Positions 57,257 to 64,000 of a DNA stretch of 64,000 nt are shown here, piece by piece. The translations under genes were made by a program, and so were the position numbers. The notes under the pieces are model-generated. The model made no database searches, was not told the DNA's origin, and worked only from the letters and a program-made list of their open reading frames with translations. The stretch is from Brachypterus glaber (Eukaryota > Arthropoda > Insecta > Coleoptera > Kateretidae). The number at the start of each line of letters is the position of its first letter. Positions within the stretch are counted from its first letter, which is position 1. The DNA lies in assembly GCA_958510825.1 (NCBI GenBank), contig OY294044.1:43303550-43367549 (forward strand). Reading direction: 5' to 3'.

Positions 57257-57800
57257 AGATAAAAGGTTTACATACAAACAAACAGACGGCCAAACAGGTA
57301 GAAAGACAGACCGAAATATTATTAACACTCACATTTAAAAAAGTTAGATTCGAGCAAATGGTTCCTGTGCGATAGCAAACAATCGCTTTATAGTACGGTC
57401 AAATTAGATTTAGGTTAGTATACATTCTGATCTCGAATTTATGGCAGGGCAAGGCAATAATGACCACTTAAACAAGCTGAAATGAGTACCTTCGAAAACT
57501 AAAGCGGAGTTTACACTTCAGCAACAGTGTGGGGTTGCAATTCCCACTCATATTACCTATCAAGCTGTTGCCGAAAAAGCCTGTCTGTAATTGAATTCTA
57601 TTCAACATCAGTGGTTGACATTGGCAGCAGAGGGGAGTATATACCCATATTTTACGTGACACAAACTTCAAAGGTCTTGGCTTGATGAAAGATATTTTTA
57701 TGGGCTCCGTTAAAAGGATATAAGGTTTACATACAAACAAACAGATAGCTTAATGGTTAGAAAGACCAAAATTTTATTAAACCTTACATTTAAAAACGTT
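57257..57800. repeat. Two copies of 'ggtttacatacaaacaaaca' block around repeat R copy 2
   Basis: A block 'aaggtttacatacaaacaaa' .. 'agaaagac' .. 'atttaaaaa.gtta' occurs at 57264-57350 and 57722-57804. Between them lies copy 2 of repeat R (57344-57492), then about 200 bp including 'acccatattttacgtgacac', which resembles 53588-53605. So this stretch is a direct-repeat mosaic. Confidence 0.6.
57344..57492 (+). repeat. Dispersed repeat R, copy 2
   Basis: Same order of words as copy 1, about 85-90% alike by eye. Confidence 0.85.
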
Positions 57801-57807
57801 ATATGAG

Positions 57808-60123
57808 TATTTCCACGCCAACTAGCCCCTCGATCCGGAACTCATCTCTCCGATTTTGCTGAAATTTTGCATGTCCCCATAACTTAGTGTTTATATAACC
57901 TCATTAATGGCGTTTTGCAAAAAAGTCTTTGGTTGCTGAGATATTAGGGTGGGTCATTTTTTGCCTTTTTTAAAATGGGAAAACAACCATGTAATAAATT
58001 CGTAATAACTTAATTTCTATTGAAGTTATATACTTTATTCGTATTAATTTGTAAAGAGAATCAAATTATGGTCTAGTAAACCCATTTTTTTTACCCATTC
58101 TAACATTTCCAAGATGGCGGACCGCCATGCCAATTCGGGGAAGTTTATATTTTGTATCCCCAAAATAGCTTATCTTCGATTTTTTTTATTTTTTTAATAT
58201 TTACTCGTATTTAGTGGTAGTATATCCCTATAAAATATATCGACTCAAATGATATATTTATGGGAGATATGATCCATAATGTGCGACCATACCCTAATTT
58301 TTTTTCATTTTTAACTACAAAAAATGAGCTCTGTGAGGAATTTAATGAAGAAACTAAATCCATTGAACAATATTATTAATTTGATTACTTATTTAATGAA
58401 AAGGGTCATCAATAACAATATACAGGGTGTGCCAAAAATATAGTAGCATGTCCCAGAATGTTGCCAAAATCTCTTAAGGGTAATGAGATCTCGTCAAAAT
58501 AATGCAACAAGTTGATATAAAATTTTTGGCTACGGCCCCCCTACTCTGAGATATTTGCCCCCCTAGATGAAATAGAAAAATTATTTTTTTTTGATAACTT
58601 TTTTACTTTCTAATATTAATTGACAATTTTTTTTTGAGTTTTTTAAGAAAATTAATGCGCATCGAATGATTTTTACAGAAATTCCGTAATTATCAGAAAA
58701 GTCAGGGGCGGACTTCCGTTATGGTTGCAAACCCCTAAGTTTTATAGGGTTACAAATTTTATACATTTGATTACTTTTTTACATTTGTGAGTAATTTTGA
58801 TCAAAAAAGTACTATACACAAAATTCGATAACATAAAGCTTTTCCAAGAAAAAGGCACCTTAAAAAAATCCATTAAAAATATTAAAAAAAGTTGGATTTT
58901 TATTTTTTATATAAGGGGTGAATATCTCAAAGGGGGGGGGGGTAGTCGAAAATTTCATAAGGACTTTTTAATTCATTTTAATGAGATAAAAACATTTTTA
59001 AAATAATATATAGCATTTTTGAAAAATTATAAAAATATTTTTTTACGGTCCTTCTGCCTTTGAATTAAAAAAGTGCCTTTTTCTCGGAAACACTTCATTT
59101 TATCGAATTTTTTGTAGAGTGATTTTTTGATTAAAATTGCTCACAGAATGTACAAAAGTAATTAAAATTCTAAAAAAAATTAGGAGTTAGGAACCATAAG
59201 GGAAGTCCGCCCCTGACTTTTCTGATAACTTTTAAAACTTCTGTCAAAATTATTCAATGCGAATTAATTTTCTTAAACAACTCAAAAAAAATTGTCAATA
59301 AATATTAAAAAGTAAGAAACTTTCTTCAAAAAAAAATAATTTTTCTATTTCATCTTGGGGGGCAAATATCTCGGAGTAGGGGGGCCGTAGCCAAAAATTT
59401 TATATGAACTTGTGGTATTATTTTGAAGAGATCTAATTACCCTTAAGAGATTTTGGAAACATTCTGTGACACCCTGTATAGGGTGCTCCTAGATTTTTGG
59501 TACACCCTGTATATTGTTATTGAAGACCCTTTTCCTTAAATAAGTAAACAAATTAATAATATTGTGCAATGGATTTAGTTTCTTCATTAAATTCCACACA
59601 GCGCTATTTTTTTGTAGTTAAAAATGAAAAAAAAATAGGGTATGGTCGCACATTATGGGTCATATCTTCCACAAATATGTTATTTGAGTCGAAATATTTT
59701 ATAGGGACATACTACCACTAAATACAAGTAAATAGTAAAAAAATAAAAAAAATCGAAGATAAGCTATTTTGGGGATACAAAATATAAACTTCCCCGAATT
59801 GGCATGGCGATCCGCCATCTTGGAAATGTCAGAATGGTTAAAAGAATAGATTTTCTAGACGATAATTCGATTCTCTTTAAAAATAAATACGATTAAAGTC
59901 TATATATTCAATAGAAGTTAAGTTATTACGAATTTATTACATGGTTGTTTTCCGATTTTGAAAAAGTCAAAAAATGACCCACCCTAATATCTCAGCAACC
60001 AACGATTTTTTTGCAAAACGCCATTAATGGGGGTATATAAATACTAAGTTATGGGGACATGCAAAATTTCAGCAAAATCGGAGAGATGAGTTCCGGATCA
60101 AGGGGCTAGTTGACGTGGAATAT
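57808..60123. mobile_element. Palindrome P3, 2.3 kb
   Basis: 'ttccacgccaactagcccct' at 57811 and onward mirrors '..aggggctagttgacgtggaa' to 60120. The arms run through 'gatgagttccggatc', 'catgtccccataactta', 'gggtgggtcattttttg', 'caagatggcgg', 'ccgaatt', an inner end 'tatacagggtgtgccaaaaa' at 58429 (mirror near 59500-59515), 'gggggccgtagccaaaaatt' and 'gtccgcccctgact', meeting near 58960. Arms of about 1.1 kb, very similar. The inner 'acagggtgt' boundary suggests one foldback element inserted in the middle of another. No coding motifs; the frame at 58797-59006 is a shadow. Confidence 0.9.
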
Positions 60124-60127
60124 ATAC

Positions 60128-60275
60128 CAGCAAATGGTTCTTGTGCAATAGCAAACAATCGCTTTATAGTCCGGTCAAATTAGATTTTGGTTAGTAACAT
60201 TTGGATCTTAAATTTAAGGTAGGGCAGGGAAACAGTGAAACTTAAAAAAAAAGCCGAAATGAGTACCTTTTCTAC
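60128..60275 (+). repeat. Dispersed repeat R, copy 3
   Basis: Same orientation as copies 1 and 2, starts five bases after P3 ends. Confidence 0.85.
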
Positions 60276-60344
60276 ATTGTAAAAAGTATTAGCGGCTTTC
60301 AATACCAATAATTTTATTTTTTTTTTCCGTATTTCATACCGTTA

Positions 60345-60583
60345 GGAAACGTTAAAGTATTACGTAACGCAAAATGTACCAAAATTTATACACTTCATAC
60401 CTCGGTTCTCGCGTTATTCAAGGCTGTAGAGATTTCATAATTTTGGCTACCCTCCTAAGACACCCCCTATTAGGGGGGGTAGACGAAATATGAAATCTCT
60501 ATAATCAATAATAACGCGAGAACCGGGGTATGATGTGTATGAATTTTGGTACAATTTGCGTTACGTAATACTTGAACGTTCCC
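60345..60583. mobile_element. Harbinger-type MITE, 239 bp, TTA target duplication
   Basis: Ends 'ggaaacgttaaagtattacg' and mirror 'cgtaatacttgaacgttccc', TTA on both sides (60342-60344, 60584-60586). Inside, 'cctcggttctcgcgttatt' mirrors 'aataacgcgagaaccgggg', and 'agagatttcata' mirrors 'tatgaaatctct'. Longer relative of 49090-49232. Confidence 0.85.
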
Positions 60584-60586
60584 TTA

Positions 60587-61684
60587 CTTTAAATTAATTT
60601 AATCTTAATTTGACTCTATTTTTACCCCCATTTTTAAAAATGAATGATAAAGATAGAGCTTCCTATTTTATAGGGAAAAATCACTTAATCACAGTAGACT
60701 ATGACGTAAAACCAAACTTTTCAGTTACAGCTCGTAGCTTACTTACGAAGAAAGGACTCTAAATTCCCATGTGGAGTAATTTTTGCATATTTTTTTGGTT
60801 TAATTAAATGTTTTAATTTACGATCACTATGTAATATTAACACTGAGCGGAATAAGAATGCTTTAACAAGACCACAGACAGATATTAATTAAAACGCAAT
60901 ATAAAACTTTGGGCACATATCCTGTTTTCATCTTTGTTATTTAGGTATACCTATAGCTATAGCTATAGATAATTATCTATGATTATAATCATTGTTTAGT
61001 TTTATTTTAGTGTAAATTTTTTTTATAGGTAATTCTGTTTGTTGTTGTTAATTTAAGTTGTAAAAAAAATTAAAAAATATGTCATGACATAAAAACATCA
61101 CTTTTAAAATTAAAATATGTCTTGCTCATAGAGTACATATTTTTTGCAAATAATATTCTAATAGCTTGTTTTTTATAATTTATAAAATATATCATTTGTA
61201 TTGAATTAATATTTCTGTAAAAACTTGTTTTGTGTAGTACGGGTGACCAAAAAAAACCTTATTAGTGTTTACACGTTTGTGACTTTTTGTCGGTTATTTT
61301 TAAGAAAAGCAGATAAATTTTAGTAAAAACGGTGTTGTTCCTAGGTAATTTATTTGCGAATAAAAATTAATACATTTATTAAAATGAAATTTATGACCTA
61401 AAAAAATGCTGTTTTCTTATGATTTTTCTTTTTTTTCTAATCTTTTATTGAACATTATTGATCATTTAGTAACAGCCCTTATAAGTACGTCAAATTTGAA
61501 ATATTTTTGAGTTTCAAGGTTAATTTTTGTTTCTTTTTTTAACTCAAAAAAATTTGAAGAAAACTATGGTTTTCAAATTATAAAAAAAAAAATATTTGCA
61601 ATAATAAAAAGACAAAAGAAAGTCAAAATGGGTAAAGACACACCAATAAATTTATTTTTTTAATGCACCACTGACATCTCGTTA
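60587..61684. other. No gene seen
   Basis: AT-rich sequence. 'tatagctatagctatag' near 60952-60968 is a short tandem repeat. Confidence 0.4.
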
Positions 61685-61887
61685 GTTAGAGTTACAAGGA
61701 TGTGCACAAAACCACGTTTTGAATAAACTAAAAAAAAATGGCTTTCTACTTTTCTTACATAAAATAAAAATATGTATTTTATCTTTTTATATAAGCTTTT
61801 TAGGTAAATCTTATTCTGTTTTTTTTTTAAATACAAAATGTAAGTCAGAAATGGCCAAAATGGGGCATACAACCTTGTAACTCTAAC
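61685..61887. mobile_element. MITE with GTTAGAGTTACAAGG ends, 203 bp
   Basis: 'gttagagttacaagg' at 61685 mirrors 'ccttgtaactctaac' ending at 61887. One end also occurs alone at 28813. The reverse frame over it is a shadow. Confidence 0.8.
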
Positions 61888-62800
61888 ATGACGATCTGTT
61901 AACGTGGAAAGATTATTTTCAATGTATAAATGGATTTTTAATCAACAAAGAAATCAACTGCTACAAAAAAAAATAGAATTGTTTTGATAATTTACTACGA
62001 AAATAAAATAAGTTAGAATGACCCTAAAGTGAGTTTTATTTACTATATTATATCGATAAACATACAAGCCTGTTGCCATATATTAATATTTTTATATTTA
62101 TAAAATAAATTACACGTTCCTTAGTGCGGTCCTGTATTCTCATTCCGATAAGTAAATATTAAAGATTCATCTAAAATTAGGTTTACAAATACAATATTAA
62201 TATTGTATTATAGTAATTTTAAAAATATATTTAAAATTTTTTTTTTACGATGACAACTTTTTAAAATTACGGTACATATTATTTAAAAATTACGGTATGA
62301 CAAATAAAATGTAAGATTTGCTTTTCACATTTCATTTAGTTGGTTAAATTCTTACTTTAGTGTTATTTATTGGGTAAAGTACACTTTAAAGTCCATAGTT
62401 AAAGCAAAAATGTAATCTTACTGTAATTAAAGCTATAATTTTACAATTTCTTTTAATTTTCTGGTATAGTTCTCCGCATGATATAAAGTCTCCGACGAAA
62501 GGGGTAGGAATCATTCGCGCTCTCTTCTTTCTGTCAAGTGCATTATAAGGCGTGCGTGCCTACAACGGGCCTCCCACTTGCACATACATTCCAAACATAT
62601 TTCCCGTAGCAGATCCGTGCGTCAAACTATAATTAAATTGCAGGTTATCCATACCGGAAACACTGTGTAGGATAATCCTATTAGAATCCTCCTCATACAT
62701 ACTAAAGTAAATGCTTGCTTCAGGGGCGGAACCACGGGGGGTAATTACCCCCCTCCCAGATGATAAAATAATTGTAAAATTAGTAGGATATTTTTTCTAT
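61888..62800. other. Unassigned; GC-richer patch 62490-62760
   Basis: 62500-62660 has mixed base composition and no repeat that I can pair; it may be single-copy host DNA. The perfect 18-bp palindrome 'ggggggtaattacccccc' is at 62736-62753. Confidence 0.5.
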
Positions 62801-63573
62801 ACAGGGTTATTCAGAAATGAGTTCTAGAAATTTATGAGGCGATTCTAAGTTAAAAAATATGAAAAAAAGTTCCTATAAACGTTGGTCCGGAAATGAGCCC
62901 TAAGGGTGCTACGACCCTCCTAAGGGTATATCTAATAAGTAGTTTTTATTTAATATTTCTGGAACCCTATAAACCACAGTAACAAATTTTTGCACATGCC
63001 TTAACATTGCTAAGTTCACAATGATAAAGGCTATTGTTTCATGTAATTTTTATTTGGTAATTTTAACCAGGGAAGTGCGAAATGTGGTGATGCCACTTTT
63101 TTTCCCCAAACTTTTTTATGCGTAATTTTTTCGACATTTTTTCTATAAAATATTAATCTTTAATTAAAAATACATAAAAAATACTCTTTATGTAACACCG
63201 TAGGGCCAACCATTTTCGAGAAAATTGCCGTTAAAGAGGTAATTTCACGTTATGAGCATCAAAAATAGGAAGTAAAAAATGCACCAATAAAAATTTCAAT
63301 ACTGCAAAAAGATTCCACATTAAAAACTATGAAAAAATCCCATTTTGCACGTCTCTGGTTAAAATGACTAAATTACATGAAATAATAGCGTTTATCAATG
63401 CTAAGGCATGTGCAAAAATTGATTACTGTGGTTTATAGGGTTCCACAAATATTAAATAAAAACTACTTTTTAGATGTACAATTAGAAGGGTCATAACTTC
63501 CTTATGGCTCATTTCCGGACCAACCTTTATAGGAACTTTAAAATTTCTCGAACTTATTTCTGAATAACCCTGT
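62801..63573. mobile_element. Palindrome P4, 773 bp, with nested core
   Basis: 'acagggttattcagaaat' mirrors '..tctgaataaccctgt' (63573). Arms include 'ttcctataaa.gttggtccgg', 'aaaccacagtaa' and 'gcatgccttaacattg'-like words. A core at 63061-63365 starts 'ttttaaccaggga.gtgcgaa' and ends with the mirror, related to the core at 6121-6786. Confidence 0.85.
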
Positions 63574-64000
63574 ATATGCATTTTCATGATATATTCTTTC
63601 GAACCTAAAACTAAAGTCAGTTTTTCCAACTAAATTTTATTAACAACATTTTCTGTTGGTTAACTGCCATTTAAAAATTACCCTAGTCAGGTAACCGAAA
63701 TCGTTTTTACTGTGACATCCATTAAAAAATACCATTAAACCAACAAAAAAAAATAATAACTAGAATTTAGTTCAGAGTATTTTTTTAACCAGACTACGTT
63801 TTAAATCATTATAAACTGGCAACACCTATTGTACTTTTACCTTTCTATTTATTTAAAACAGAATAAAACTTTTTGTCATAAAAAATTAGAGAAAGACACC
63901 TAGTCACCAGAAAGAAGAAGAAAATGTTGTTTTTTGTTTTTGATGTTAGTTTTTGTTGTTTTTAATATCTTCTGTAAAGGTAAGCTTTAAAATTTTATAT
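63574..64000. other. No gene seen at right edge
   Basis: An ATG at 63925 follows a purine-rich stretch and a GTAAGC-type donor occurs at 63980, but the frame is stopped after 13 codons, so an exon cannot be claimed. Confidence 0.35.

Noticed and set aside
63925..63985. First exon of a gene running off the right edge
   Set aside because: The ATG frame closes after 13 codons and the GTAAGC donor alone is too weak.

Overview
The window looks like insect nuclear DNA, and a beetle is my best guess. It is very AT-rich (by eye around 70% A+T). There are no bacterial operons or ribosome binding sites. Genes are split by short GT-AG introns, and most of the sequence is transposable elements (TEs) at many stages of decay: jockey/CR1-like LINEs, a Tc1/mariner-like element, Harbinger-type MITEs, Ty3/gypsy scraps, and many long palindromic 'foldback' elements. 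I see no certain intact host gene. The nearest is a THAP-domain exon at 24.6 kb with good splice signals. The taxonomic guess is inference.

Layout. 0-8 kb: stacked palindromic elements and MITEs, plus a broken Tc1/mariner-like element (2961-5701) whose left arm repeats the 5' half of its transposase in inverted orientation. 8.9-10.4 kb: a LINE 3' end next to a degenerate tandem repeat with a unit of about 90 bp. 11.2-13.4 kb: a MITE and a second LINE with an internal deletion marked by a perfect hairpin. 13.6-14.8 kb: a Harbinger transposase scrap and a 135-bp Harbinger-type MITE. 14.93-20.45 kb: the most interesting object, a 5.5-kb unit bounded by identical 29-bp terminal inverted repeats. 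It carries a multi-exon reverse-strand gene for a DUF7869-like protein (probable DDE/RNase-H-fold transposase) and an array of a repeated word related to its ends. 21.6-23.5 kb: another LINE. 23.7-27.6 kb: the THAP exon, and on the opposite strand a decayed spliced gene. 26.8-33.7 kb: foldback elements, one carrying mirrored ORFs, and a tandem array. 34.5-36.3 kb: duplicated gypsy pol scraps inside a pair of inverted repeats. 38.9-44.9 kb: a LINE whose ORF1 and ORF2 are separated by a nested, nearly intact jockey-type LINE on the reverse strand. 45-48.5 kb: a 1.55-kb palindrome, half of which was duplicated again with its flank. 51-60.6 kb: four large palindromes of 0.7 to 3.6 kb, with three same-direction copies of one repeat lying beside or between them. 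61-64 kb: further MITEs and a nested palindrome.

The genes do not form one pathway. Each coding remnant belongs to its own mobile element: endonuclease and reverse transcriptase for LINEs, DDE transposases for DNA elements. The short palindromes are probably non-autonomous passengers of such transposases. All similarity calls come from reading motifs; no searches were run.
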